Under the pieces are notes generated by a model. That model was not told the DNA's origin, made no database searches, and worked only from the letters and a program-made list of their open reading frames with translations. This document shows, in pieces, positions 36,501 to 48,525 of a stretch of DNA of 64,000 nt (position 1 is its first letter; each line of letters opens with the position of its first letter). The stretch is from Nymphaea colorata (lineage: Eukaryota; Streptophyta; Magnoliopsida; Nymphaeales; Nymphaeaceae), in NCBI RefSeq assembly GCF_008831285.2, contig NC_045147.1:18578854-18642853 (forward strand). The letters run 5' to 3'. A program made the position numbers and the translations under genes.

Positions 36501-37380
36501 GTTAACCACTTGATCCTGCAAATAGGCTGCCATGCCGAGTTGGTTTGGTGGTACAGCTGTTAGTAACTAATGTTGTATTCTATCTCTAATTCTAATGTTT
36601 ATGTTTTTTTGTGTGTGTCTCTGTATTACACCCTTGCCACGCTCTGCATCCAGAATCATGTAACATAACTGGTGAGGCAGTTATCATGTAACATAACTGG
36701 TGAGGCAGTTATCTTCTGAGTGGTTTGCATCTGTGCTTGATGAATACTCTACTGAAGGCTGCATGATGAAAATTTCACTGAGAGTAATTGGTATAGATTT
36801 TCAAATTGGTGTCACTCTTGCAGTTATGCACATGTTGGCTTTCTGGCAGATTCTTAGATAAGTTAATTTCATAAGAAGCTTTGTGTGGAGAAGATCCAAC
36901 AGATTATTTGGGCTTTGTGGTTTTATCAAAACCTTCATACACTGAACTCTGTTGTGATGCTTGCTTTTGTTGATTACCGTCTGGTATGTTATTGTCCTTG
37001 ACGTGCAATACTTGTTTCTGTATAGGCTATTAAGAAACAGAGTATCCGCCCAACAAGCGCGGGAAAGAAAGAAGGTGTACGTGAATGACCTGGAGGCGAA
37101 GGTGAAAGAATTAGAAGACAAGAACTCAGTATTGCAAGAAAAAATATCAACTTTGGTGAATGAGAATACAATGCTAAGAAAGGTAAACCTTCGCTTGGAA
37201 AGTGTTGTTCCAGTCATCCTTGGCCACAAACTTCAGCTGCCAATCTTTTTCTTGATCAAGTTTTATCTCGGCCTTCTCCATACCAAAATTTCCTGCTGTG
37301 TCCAGGTTATCATGAATACGAGGGTGAGAGCTGATGAAGAATCAGAATCTTGTCAGAAGATGGTTGGCCATGGTTCATGA
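33535..37380 (+). CDS. HYH: HY5 HOMOLOG (HYH)-type bZIP transcription factor, four exons, about 168 aa
   Basis: Exons 33535-33643, 33846-34011, 37026-37182 and 37306-37380 join in phase. [15 protein letters not shown] (about residues 37-51) is the acidic Val-Pro motif by which HY5 and HYH bind the COP1 WD40 domain. [17 protein letters not shown] leads into the basic region NRVSAQQAR (N96-x7-R104), and the zipper leucines fall at about 114, 121, 128, 135 and 142. The [13 protein letters not shown] end of the zipper, the short tail beginning VIMNTRVR and the PVDREYR linker fit HYH better than HY5. Family role: a nuclear activator of photomorphogenesis, degraded through COP1 in darkness. Intron 2 is 3.0 kb and carries two local tandem duplications. 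Two upstream ATGs (33393 and 33503) open overlapping out-of-frame uORFs if the leader reaches that far. Confidence 0.93.
35966..36081. repeat. Tandem duplication, 58-bp unit, in HYH intron 2
   Basis: Two copies of TCCTGTTTACACATGTTAGT, then GATGAACTGAGGGC, starting at 35966 and 36024 and differing at only a few bases. Confidence 0.92.
36653..36712. repeat. Tandem duplication, about 28-bp unit, in HYH intron 2
   Basis: ATCATGTAACATAACTGGTG followed by AGGCAGTT occurs twice in direct succession with no visible difference, so it is recent. Confidence 0.9.
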
Positions 37381-40300
37381 GTCGTACAGGCACTGCGATG
37401 GATTCATTCTCTCAGCAGCTATTTGGGTGGTTTTCTTGTGATCTCTTTCATGCTTGATTTTGGAGCCACATTTTCATGGCAAACCAGTGTCTAAACTGTT
37501 CAAGGTCAGGAGCAGTTGCCTAGGAAGCTGCAAGCTGGTCTTGGCACCATTTCTCATGAAAGATAAGTCATCTTTTATTTTTCCCCTTTTGCTCGACGAA
37601 GTCATTCCTTTTGTCTTCAGATAACAAAATTAATCGGTACATTTGAAAAGTTTGCATATGCTAAATGCAAATCATATATGAAAAGACACCAGTAATTGCA
37701 ATGTCTAGTCGAGATGTTAGCTCAAAACACGAGTTTGAACGAACCAACATTAATTGTTTGACATGTTTTTCCTTGTATCGAGCTGTCGAAAGGTTAGATT
37801 CAACAATATGAGCCGGTGTTCTACGTGGAGGCCAAAAGGAAAAGATGGATTAAAATCACAATGAGGATACAATTGGTGGCAAACGATGAGCCAGTTGCCC
37901 TGTTCGATCCTGGTTTGGTTTTTCCGGGCGTGATTTTGGGCGTCATCGTGTCGCTTGAGTCGAGATCATTCTTCACACTCTCATTTGAGGTTGATGAAGA
38001 GAGGGGTTATGAACCTGTAATTTCTTGTTTCCAGGCGTGTATCAGCTTGCATCTATACGTCGGCGCGTGTGTATGTCTGTGATGCTATAGGAAAGAATGA
38101 GTACCTTCAACAAACACTTTAAGGGCCAAAACGAATTGAGCCTCCCTCCGTTAATTTAGCATAACTGGTCTACGAAGAGCACACTGTATGAGTGAACATG
38201 GGGAATCTTGCAATTTTTAGATCCTTAGTTCGTTTAACCCCGACACAGCCTTAGACTCGTGAACTGGATGTAACTGTATAAACATTGTGGCCTGGTACTC
38301 TACTTGATAGAGAAAAAGGTAGGGCCATTGTGGAAAAGGTAGGGCTCTCAGTTAGTTTCGCAGTAGGATGAAATATTCCTTTTACTTATTGGAAACTTAG
38401 TAAAACTTTATAAACATTATACTCGAAACTTAGTAAAACTTTATAAACATTATGGCACCCTGAAACATGGACTTTAGCATCCTTTGATTGTGGACGTTTA
38501 ATTATGTATTTTATATTAAGATGCATGTGCTTTATATACGAGCACCAATTTTTCCTGAAACCCAAATGGGTAGGAGAGAGAAGGAAAGAGAGAGAAAGAT
38601 GCTCATATTCATCCAACGCAACAAAACTTTTAACGTTGAGGCAAAGTGCGTAACCTTTGTTTGGACCGGGAATAGTTAAAATCTCTAGGGCTCTACGATG
38701 ATAACACTTCTTGCCTAATGCTTCTGGTAAGCCAATCATAGGTCGACTCGACAGAGAAAAAATGAAGAAAAAAAAAAAGGTACCCCTCATGACAAATACA
38801 ATTAGGATGATTACCTCGAAGTGACTGAACCATATTGGATGGTTGCCGTGGAAAATCCAGAAATCCTTTTATGGCGATAATCTGAAAGTCAGCGGCTTCC
38901 GTCATTATTGAAAATCTGTATCTCTCGTGTGTAGAAATCCATATTATTTGTGTCATTTTCGAATCATTTTTTTTTGTCCTTGTATAGCCCCAACCATATT
39001 TATAGCTACAGTGAATCAATCCATGGATTCGATGCTTCAAAAAAGATTATCAAAAATCAAGGAAAGTAGTAAGTTTTCTGAGGCAGCTGGTTGACCATCT
39101 TTAATCTACAAGTATTCAGTACATGTATTATGATTGTCGATCTTGACTGGATTATCTGCACCTCCTATGAAATGGGTAGGGAATTACGTATGCCGATTTT
39201 TTCTTCTTTAGTCAATGGTGGGCTAAAAACCATAATATATAAAACAACAGCAAATAAGAGCAGTAACGGGATGGCGACAATTCTCTTCAAGCCATTTCAT
39301 ACTGAATGTCTGTAAAATCTCAAGAGATGCTCTGGACCTTCCCGGGACCGTGTGACAATGGGACATCGACACCATGTTTCCAATTTCCTCACAATGTATT
39401 TCAACTTAAAAGATTTTTTTAATCATCTGCCTTCTAGTTCATTAAAGTTATCAGTGTTAGGTTAATTTTTCTTGCTTGCGTTTACTGCTATTACCATCAA
39501 ATTATTCTAGACTTCACGAAAATGCAACTAATAACGTATAATAAAGGCTTTGACGCATGTTTTGTGAGAATTAACTTGAATTAATGCAACCCACCAATAT
39601 CGAATCGTAAGTGGACTATGATCACCAAGCAAACTGCGCAAACATATTAAAACCATGCTGGACGCCGGTTGGATTTTTTTTTTTTTGGGGTCACTTGCAT
39701 AGCAAGTGAGGCACTTAAAGTGGCTCTGGATAATCCTAACGTCATGATTCTGGGTACTTCACTGAAGCATGATTGGTTTCCCTCAAAATTGTGATATTTC
39801 TTGTAGATAGATATTACGTGTAAAACATATCTCGCTGCAGAAAGCATGCAATCAAGAACAACCTGGTTTCTCACTCAAACGTCCGCCATCGGCAATCTTC
39901 ACATGTTTAAGAATGAAACTTGAAGGGCGAAGCAAGTATACGACCATGAAGTGTGCAAGAAAATTCCATCATATTAGAGAGAAAGAGAGATACCAAGTTG
40001 GCTAATTGGGCAGTCCAAATTGGGGTGTCTGCAAAATAATACAGGTACCTTTTTGGACTACTAATTAACTCCAAATTGATTCTTCCTGCTCCATCTTCAG
40101 AGCCACCAATTCATTCCATTTACTGCTTGATGTGAATCGACTTAAAAGTGACTAAACCAACGGACAAGACTCCAGCAACAGTTGAACTCACTCCAACTAA
40201 AGAATGATCGGTCCAAACCAATGAACACCACCAAACCTTCATCCACCTGACCAAGGGAATCCAATACGCCACCAAACTATATATTTATGCCGATTAGGTT

Positions 40301-43300
40301 CATCCTGTGTTCTAGCTGACACATTTCTGATCTCATTTTGAACCTCACCCGACTCTCCATTGCACAGATGGTCACGTTGACGACAAGCTCATAAGCATAA
40401 CTGTTTCGACTTGACTAAGCCTGTACCTGTGGGGATGGATCGAGTTCAACCATTACCTAACTCAGAATTGCTATAACAAGTCACATCAATCGTTGAAAGA
40501 ATGTATGTCATGGATTTTGATCATTCTAGGTGACGCCAACGGATTAGACAAGCTTGCAACAGGCCCCCAATCCAGTCCTAACAGTACTGCCCATTTCTGT
40601 AACCTGAACTTTTTCATGTTCTCCTCATATGACTACATTAACGGCTCAGTTAGGATTCATGAAAGCTTATGTAAAATGTAATGTTTTAAGCTATATTTCC
40701 TGATTAATTATGAATATGGGTAAATGGTCTACAATGTGCATTATTATGCTTTATAAGAATAGATCTTTGGATCAATGACATGATTTTGAGATTTTTCACG
40801 TTTGTAAATTTTTGAAGTACCTTAAAATCTCAAATGTATGGTTAATATAGTCCAACAATTCGAGGGTTGATTTAGATCCTCAGTAGCACAACTTAACGTT
40901 CACATTTTAGGAGTACTTGCCTGGTGCTGTGGACAATTAAGCTGGGTTTTTACTGGATTCCGGCTTCTTGATAGATCATTTCAACGCACAACTATGGGAG
41001 GCAGATATTTCTCTAAAAAGTTAGCTCGGAATGACAGAGCATTAGAATATTCCAGTCATGTTTCGGAAAAATATACGCGTCGATCAATCATACATATGCT
41101 AACCTAATCCTGATTTGTCAACATGTGATTTAATCAGGAAAAGAGAATGAGGAATTTAGAATGGCAAGCCCATAACGGTGTTCACGCTCCTTTTCTTCTG
41201 GATTCTGTTTTTCTTCCTTAACTAGTGTTCTTGATTAGAAACATGTATAGGCCGAACTATAGTATGTTGAACGCTGCTTTTGATGGTAGCAGGTTAAAAC
41301 ATTGCTTGACTCTTAATTCTTCACCAGAAATGGACTCTGACAATCCGTTTAATCGCTTTTTTAATTTGACAACAAATTTCCGTATTAAGCAACTGACTTC
41401 TACACAGTGGACAATCTATAGCCATGAGGTAAGCAATCCATGTCCTTTCGGGATCGGATTTCGCATTAAATGTCACTGTTCTGCAAAGCTCCTAAAATAG
41501 AAGAGCCCTATATGATTTGCTTACATCGAACTAAACTCGAACTAGAACATGAAAAAGAGGTATAGAGAGAGACGGAGATGGTGTAAATGCCAACAGTGAA
41601 TCCGTTTAACGGCTCTCTCAAAGATTAAAAAACGAGTTAAGAAAATCAAAAACCAAGTTCAACGGCAGGAACTTGTAGCACTGTATTAATAGAAACAATA
41701 AACTTGTGCATGAAAGTTGAATGAGGCAGGTAATTGGCACCTAATCCGCAGTTGGTATCGTTGGATTTCACTGGCCATAAGCCAGGACACAAATGAAGTG
41801 CAAATGGAAGCCGTTGACATCCTCCTCCCACTTCTAACAAATATCAATTAAATGATAAGCAACATTCAAGGGGCTGGTAGATCACCACCACCTTCTCACA
41901 AATATATAAAAAGGCTCAGGAATCATGAGCAAATAGTGATCCTGTGTAAGCTTCCTAATCGTGCAAAAGGCAAAGCCTGAAATTGGTTCCTACTTTGTAG
42001 TTTCAATAAATGAAGGGATCTCACTGTTCTGACGAGGACTCGACTTTCGAAGGTGCGCCGGCAGTGGTTGGCGAAGAAGTTGACATCGCCAGAATTCAGG
42101 GTGGACAGATCGAATAATCTGCCAAGCCGCATTCATAAACAGATCTTGACTATTCACCAACCATCCATTTTGGTGATTGGCATCCACAGGCACAGGACGG
42201 AGCCTACATGTACTTGCAACGGAACGCTTCCGATACATTTATGAATGTGATTTGGTAGAGCGCACATCCGCACTCGAGTTAGAGTTATTTTCGCTTGTGT
42301 CATGCTTGTGACGAGATTAACTGAGATGAACAATATTTTTACGAAAAGTGGCAGCCAAGTTCATGCTGGGGTTTTTTATCTGGAACAATCAGATTCAAAA
42401 ACGAAAAGAAATTAACCACAGGATTTCTCTTTTCATATAAACTTACTGAATTCGATGGGAACTGAGCTCCAACGTACTAAGTCTTTTTGAATCCAAGCTA
42501 TTGACATCCCTAACAGTGTAACTTCCACTCGTTCAAGCCGATCTGATTCGAAAAATCATTTGTTCATGTTCTGCTTGTTTTAAGAGTCTTGGGCAGTACA
42601 TTTGAAAAGATAATTTCGGCGAGCGATCTTGTTCTGCTAACTAGTTGAGCAGCAGCTTTGCTGTCAATTAGGAAGAGAGCTTCCTAACGTTTAGTGGTTA
42701 ATTACTAGATCTGTTAATCATGCATCTCCCTTGCTATTCTATTCATTTCCTCCCAATCTAATAACTGCTCTTGGATCCCCGCATGTTTCACGATGTGGGA
42801 ACAATTAGGTGCAAAGACTTAATATGCACGAGCATTCCCTTATAAAAAAAAAAATAAACAAGCGGCTTTAGTTTGCTTCACAGCTCAAGATTTTTGACCA
42901 ACGTGATCTTTAAAAAACTGGCATTATGAAAATAGATCGAGGAGTTGGAACAACTCAAAAGGAAAGAAGCAAAGTCAACTACTCGCTTAATCATTGAGAG
43001 CCACCAAAGAGGAACGCTTAATTGCTGCAAAACACTAGAACAGCGTTCGCCGTTCAGTATCAGCAACTCCTCTTTCCACAAAGAAGCCTTTTCCTTTTCA
43101 CAGACTCTCTCTCGTTGTCTAAAGTTTGAGGAGGGAAGTAACATCAACCAACATATATTCCGGATTAATTTCGCCATTAACGTGATCTTCTGGCAAAGTA
43201 AGTGCACGAATCACGCTTAATTAAAGATTGGCAGGTTGGCGGTGGCTCCGGGAGGACCAGCCATGAACACGTTGCTCCTCTTCTCTTACTCGTTGAAGTC

Positions 43301-44389
43301 AAATTTATTGCTCAAGGAAGAGAGCAAAGAGAGAGGAACCGGGACAATCTAAATAGGGAGCCTTTTGATCAAAAGATAAGAAAAAGGAATGGTAAAAGTA
43401 TTAAAAGATTAAAATGTGTATACCTTTAAAAAAAAAAAAAATTTAAAAATGTCTTCATCTGATCATCTCCCTTCTTTCTTTCTTTTCCGAGTGCATGGTT
43501 GTTGCGTCATCAACTGCCCTCTCAATAAGACAAGGCTTCCATTGCCTTTTGCACGTGCACATTCATGGAAAGTGAAAAATGTGAACGGGTAGGATTCGGA
43601 TTGAGATGAGAGTCGTGTCCAAATTAAGAGAACTAAATGGGTAGAGTCCTTGCGATTGGAGTTTGCATTAAAGATGTACTTTAGAAGATCGATGATCTTA
43701 TTAACGTAGATCTTAAATCCACATTCTATGTAAAAAAAACAGTCGGATGATAGAGTAAGTAAGACTTTAAATCCAGAACAAATAGGGTGTAACAAACACA
43801 GTCTTGAAGTCCGGAACAAAAACAGGATCGGGCACCGGTTGTATCGGACATCGAAGGCGAACCGGGACGAAGGAGAAAGGAAGATGGTCTTGATGTGACA
43901 CAAGCAGATGTTGATTGGCGGAAAAGCAGAAGCCACGCGTGCACCGCCCTTTCCGATTTTTCGAACTTTTTCTTTCTCTTCACCTTCTTTTTTCTTTTGT
44001 CAACTGACTGTCGGGGGCGCTTCATTCTTCAAAAGAGATTTGCAGCTGCAATCAAACCTTTTGGCTGGAATCTCGACATCGACCTTATTCTGCCTCAACA
44101 AATTTTTTATATACAAATGCTCTTGCCTGAAAATATTACATGTTGCTTGCTGGGAACTTAAACTTAACTCTTGATCGTTTGTCTCGTGTTGTAGTTAGTT
44201 AATGCCATTTTAAACTGTTTCATTCTATCAAAAAAGGGCGAAATAGTGTGTGAAACAAAAAGAAAATGAAAAAAAAAAACAAAAAAGTGTTTTAAAAAAG
44301 ATCAAAGATGCTATGAAAAGCGGGAAGAAAAAGGAGTGCGGGCAGCAGAAATTGTGAGTGAAATTCTGGACCTCAAGAGAAATTTTTGC
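37381..44389. other. Gene-poor intergenic stretch, no gene recognised
   Basis: About 7 kb after the HYH 3' end. An 88-codon frame at 37816-38082 and several others of 60-140 codons lack recognisable motifs or codon bias and I take them as chance. A 33-bp tandem duplication lies at 38392-38453. No tRNA, LTR or known miRNA sequence was seen on reading through. Confidence 0.45.
38392..38453. repeat. Tandem duplication, 33-bp period
   Basis: GAAACTTAGTAAAACTTTAT followed by AAACATTAT occurs at 38392 and again at 38425. Confidence 0.92.
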
Positions 44390-44900
44390 TCCTTTTTGTT
44401 CCCCCCGCAAAAATGGCGTCGGCTGGCGGACAAAACGCAAACGCCAAGTGCCGACGGGGAGAAACGGAAAGGCGGAATATCGATCGTCGAGGGTGGGCAA
44501 TTTAGACAAAAGCCAAAATTTTCAGAGGAAAGAAGAGAAGTGGGCCCTGCCACGTCACTCGCTTCGTGACGAGTCATTTCTGATAAATCGAATCGGGGGG
44601 TTGGACGCCGACGAACGGGGTGGGACCCAGCCCCCCCCTAAAGCTTCGGCCAATGAGAAGGAGCCACCGAGGGGGCGCCAATTTTTAGGGGCACCGACGG
44701 ACGGGACGTAGGAAGAGAAGTGGGCCCCACCGGGGCTCGGCAGCACACGTGTACTCCAGGACGCCCAGCCTGGCGGGAACGGGCAGCTGGGTCCCACCGC
44801 TGCTTCCCGTTGACGTTTTCTTCACCACCGAGGCGGCTGTAGTGCCTCTAACATTGTTAGGTGAGGGACGCCCAGCCGGGTCCTGAACTCAGCCCGGTCC
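44390..44900. promoter_or_regulatory. GC-rich island with a G-box, no gene assigned
   Basis: A sharp rise in G+C and CpG in otherwise AT-rich DNA. It contains CACGTG (44746-44751) and repeated phrases: AGAAGTGGGCCC at about 44536 and 44716, and GACGCCCAGCC twice, at about 44760 and 44867. The inverted pair GGTGGGACCCAG and CTGGGTCCCACC also lies inside. It ends just before a CT-repeat leader-like stretch. It looks like a promoter or first-exon CpG island, but I find no coding exon nearby. The 117-codon frame inside it has no known motif. Confidence 0.4.
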
Positions 44901-44920
44901 CATGATCCGTACCCGAATCT

Positions 44921-44945
44921 CCCTCTCTCTCTCTCTCTCTCTCCT
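44921..44945. repeat. (CT)n microsatellite after the GC-rich island
   Basis: About eleven CT units followed by CCTCCCCCAC. Pyrimidine tracts like this are common in plant 5' leaders; compare the same feature before the MYB gene at 56.28 kb. Confidence 0.85.
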
Positions 44946-47900
44946 CCCCCACTTCTCTCTGCATAATTTCGACCGGATCTGGTTACTGATTAATCTGACA
45001 GGATTGATTCATGCATGCAGGAAAAGGGACTGTGTTGGATCAGAAATTGATTTCGCCCATGTCATGTTTGGATTCAATTTCGAATTCTGACGTGAGTTTC
45101 AAAATATCTGACGACAATTGAGTCGTTGATCAAATCCGGCGACCTTCCGTCCTCCCATCTATCCGATCAGAGGCGATGTTCACATTTTTTCTGCACCCAT
45201 CTTCAAACGCGTCCACCCTTTTCCCGGCAGCTCCTTTGTCAGATAGATAGATAGACTTCAAGCATGCAGGTGGAAGGGCCGCCGAGCGGAAAATGAGCCT
45301 GCTTGTCTACGTTCACTTTTACTGCGTTTATTAAGAAAGCATTATCATTTAACGTCGATGTATAATGCAATGGAGACTCATCAACCAAAGTTTTTTAACA
45401 ACTTATTCTAAGTTGTTCGATTGATTTAACTGAGGGTTTTTGAGTTAAGCTGATCAAATTGGCAATTTTATTCTTATGGAAGCTACTTGTCTGGACTGTT
45501 AGATGATGAGATCATAACATTCTAGTTGATGATACACTATATCTCACTAAAGTCTCCAACATGAGAAGACCTGGGGAAAGCTTCGGCCCTTTTTCAAGCA
45601 GCACTTTTTACATGTTTGAATTTCAAAACATATGTTAACTTTCAAACGTAACTCAACGTATGACAACTTATTAAGATACCAACTAAGTTGATTGAGCAAG
45701 TTATATGAATTATATCACAATTGGGTTAGGGTGATTAAGATTCCGAAATGCCATGATATAGAAACAGAGGTTACATTTAAAAAGTCATGATATCGTGACT
45801 GTCTTAAATTCTAACGTCCCTGAATTTTACCTCCAATTTCTATTTTGATTCTATCATCAATTATAAGTGTCCAATAAAGAGAAAGATAGAGAAAAAAAAA
45901 TTAAGGTTGTCTTAACGATTATTTGTATATGTACAAATATACAATCCTTAAGTTATATGAATTATCTCACAATATAAATTGTACCAACCAACTGCCGACC
46001 TTTAAATGAGAGGGGCATGTGGATACATTCTTACTCAAACAGAAAGTTATGCTTCTCTCGAAGTATTTTTGTCTTAAGAAAAAAATTCTCCAAAAGAGAG
46101 CTGTGAAGATGGTTACTTTTTATACAGGTTCGCTACTGTCCTTTGTTTCGTCTTATATATTATATATCCTGAAAAGATGGACATAAGCCAATCCAAAGGA
46201 TTGGACATATACAGCTGTGATGATCACAAGATCGTATTTTTTTTTATCTTCTAGATAACAGGATCGTTGTCCATGATTGCACATAATCATTTTGAAGTTG
46301 TGAAAATTTTCAGCAGAATCACAAAAGCAGAGAGACAGACAGATTTTTGAATGTTATCCTCAACCAGCCGATTGGAAGCTGATTAAAGTTTCGACGATAT
46401 CGGGGCATTAAATTGAATTGAATTTTATGGTTGGAAAGCCATCGACCCAAGTTTCAACAGGAGTTTGATTTTCATGAAATTCGAAAGCTGAAGAGTCAGA
46501 AGAAAAGGGTTTCATTTGAACAGTTAGAAAAACTATGCTTTCAAACAATCGGAAAGAAAAGATTGACATTTCAAGCAAATGTCTCTTTCCATCTGAACAT
46601 TCCTGAAGAAGATTATTAGCCGGTGGGAGTTTGCCTAACTCCAGCTTCTTCACTATAGAAACTTCACCAACCAGACTTGTGTGGGTTGTGTCATGTTGCG
46701 GTAGGCTCAACTGTAGCTTCTTGAGGAAAAATATGCTTTAGATATCATATTTCACTAAAATATAAACGACGATGATGTAACGTAAAAGGACACTTAGTAA
46801 CAACTCATACGTAAAATAGGCAAACGTGGCAACATCGGAAGATCGTGTGATCCAGACCTTTATTATTCGGCTGCACATCCCAAGGGGATACGTTAGCGGT
46901 GTTGAGGAAACGAGCCAACCCGCGGCCAACAAGCCCAAAGCAAATACTTTTTTTATTATTGAACTTTGGTCATGGATTTATGCATGTCAATGTGATAAAT
47001 TGGTTTGATTTGATTTGCAAGATGAATTGTTTGTGCAAGTTGAAATATGTCGAGATCTTGTGTTGATTGTCCTGGTTTCTACCTTTTTAAAATTTGGAGT
47101 CGAAACTATTAAGGAACGAGTTGGGATCCACCAAACCAAGAGCCTGAGACTAAAAGTGAGTCAAGTTGTTACATTCCGCTACTAATACCAACACAGCTCC
47201 ATATTAATTTTAACACAATCTTTATTAAAATGGGTTCTTTTAGTATATTGAAACTTAGTGTCATCAAATGAAAAATTGAATCGACCGAGCGTGTTCCTGC
47301 ATCTTATGCGCAAACTAGCCAAAGGCTCCCCGCCTTCACCTTGGCCTCAGGTGTGAGGATGCTTGCTTTGGCTTGCAGAAAAGATTGATATCTTTATTAC
47401 CCGAACCAGAAACAAACCACCTACCAACTCAAACACGCTTTTTTCAGAGTCGATTCCTGGGCCCTATTGGATTTTTACCCTTTTTGACAACATGGGTGGC
47501 AACCATTGTGCATCATCATGGTCTTAGAAGGCCTACAATCAAGCCAACTTTGGCCTTTGTCTAGTCACTCATCTTCCATAATAAAAGTTGTAAAAAGAGG
47601 CAAGTAGAAGATCCATGGGGCAATCTCAAAAGCATCCAAAATGGCTTTTATTCTATCCGTTTCAGCTTCTCTCCCACAAGCAGTATCTCGTGGGGTCCTA
47701 TGCCCTGAATTCAAAAGCCAAGAACCATAAAGACAAAGCGGGTCACATCCCACGGCCCTCTTCCTCTTCCATCTCAATAAAAGCCCTAGACATCCGTCCG
47801 ACGTGTTGTTGCTGGAAGAGGGGACTTAATGGCACGCGGGTCCGGCCATGTCCAATCAAACACACCTTCAGCTCATCCCTTTGGCGTTATCTCGCACTCC

Positions 47901-48309
47901 CTGATCTGATCCCAATCCTTCCCTCTGCTCTTGGCCACCACACATAAGTTAAAAGAGCAGTACTTTCCATATCTTTTAACCTGTGAATTAGTAACTAGAT
48001 TTAATTGGACGTATGGCATGTACTATAGGTTTTATTTTCTACAATCAATGCACAAGAAAAGATCGATTTAGAGATTATTGCAGATACCTAAAAATTAACT
48101 AACACATCTGGTCTTTTTGGTTGATGGGTTTAGAATTATGACCCCCCCCTTTTAATATGGTGTTAGAGGAATCTTGAATTAATGGACTAATAATGGATGT
48201 GGGGAAGGGCTTGCCTTAGGGCAAGGTGGGTGGTTTTTAAGCTCATCCATTGATTTGTCGGCCGCATACGAAATCTCAATCAATCAAGTGACTGCCTCCT
48301 GGTAAATGG
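44946..48309. other. Intergenic, no gene recognised
   Basis: AT-rich. A short (GATA)n-like run lies near 45242-45255. Open frames at 46408-46710 and 47615-47947 carry no known motif. Confidence 0.45.
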
Positions 48310-48525
48310 TTATATATATATATATATATAGAAAGAAAGAGAGAGAGAGAAACTGTGTTTAGACCGAGAGACTTTGCTGTTTACTTAGAGTCTAAATATC
48401 CAAGATTGGTACCCCATCGCCCACAGGGCTTCCAACAACCACCGGATTTGAACTGGCAACCTAGGGTAAACCTCCCCACAAGCTTCCCCAGTCTGCTCTG
48501 CCCAACTTGATTAGTGATAGCTAGC
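48310..48525 (-). mobile_element. SINE-like tRNA-derived element
   Basis: On the minus strand, an A-box-like TGGGCAGAGCAG (about 48493-48504) is followed about 40 nt later by a B box AGTTCAAATCC (48444-48454), the spacing of an internal Pol III promoter. A non-tRNA body follows, then a CT- and TA-rich simple-sequence tail (48310-48350). No intact cloverleaf and no clear target duplication was found. It could instead be a decayed tRNA pseudogene. Confidence 0.4.

Noticed and set aside
37816-38082. 88-codon frame after HYH
   Set aside because: No motif, and the downstream sequence gives no splice continuation; probably 3' flanking DNA.
43895-44174. Two 88-codon Phe-rich frames
   Set aside because: Phe/Ser runs come from TTC/TTT-rich low-complexity sequence, and the two frames overlap.
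44311-44797. Multiple 77-117-codon frames on both strands
   Set aside because: They are explained by the low stop-codon density of the GC-rich island; no family resemblance.
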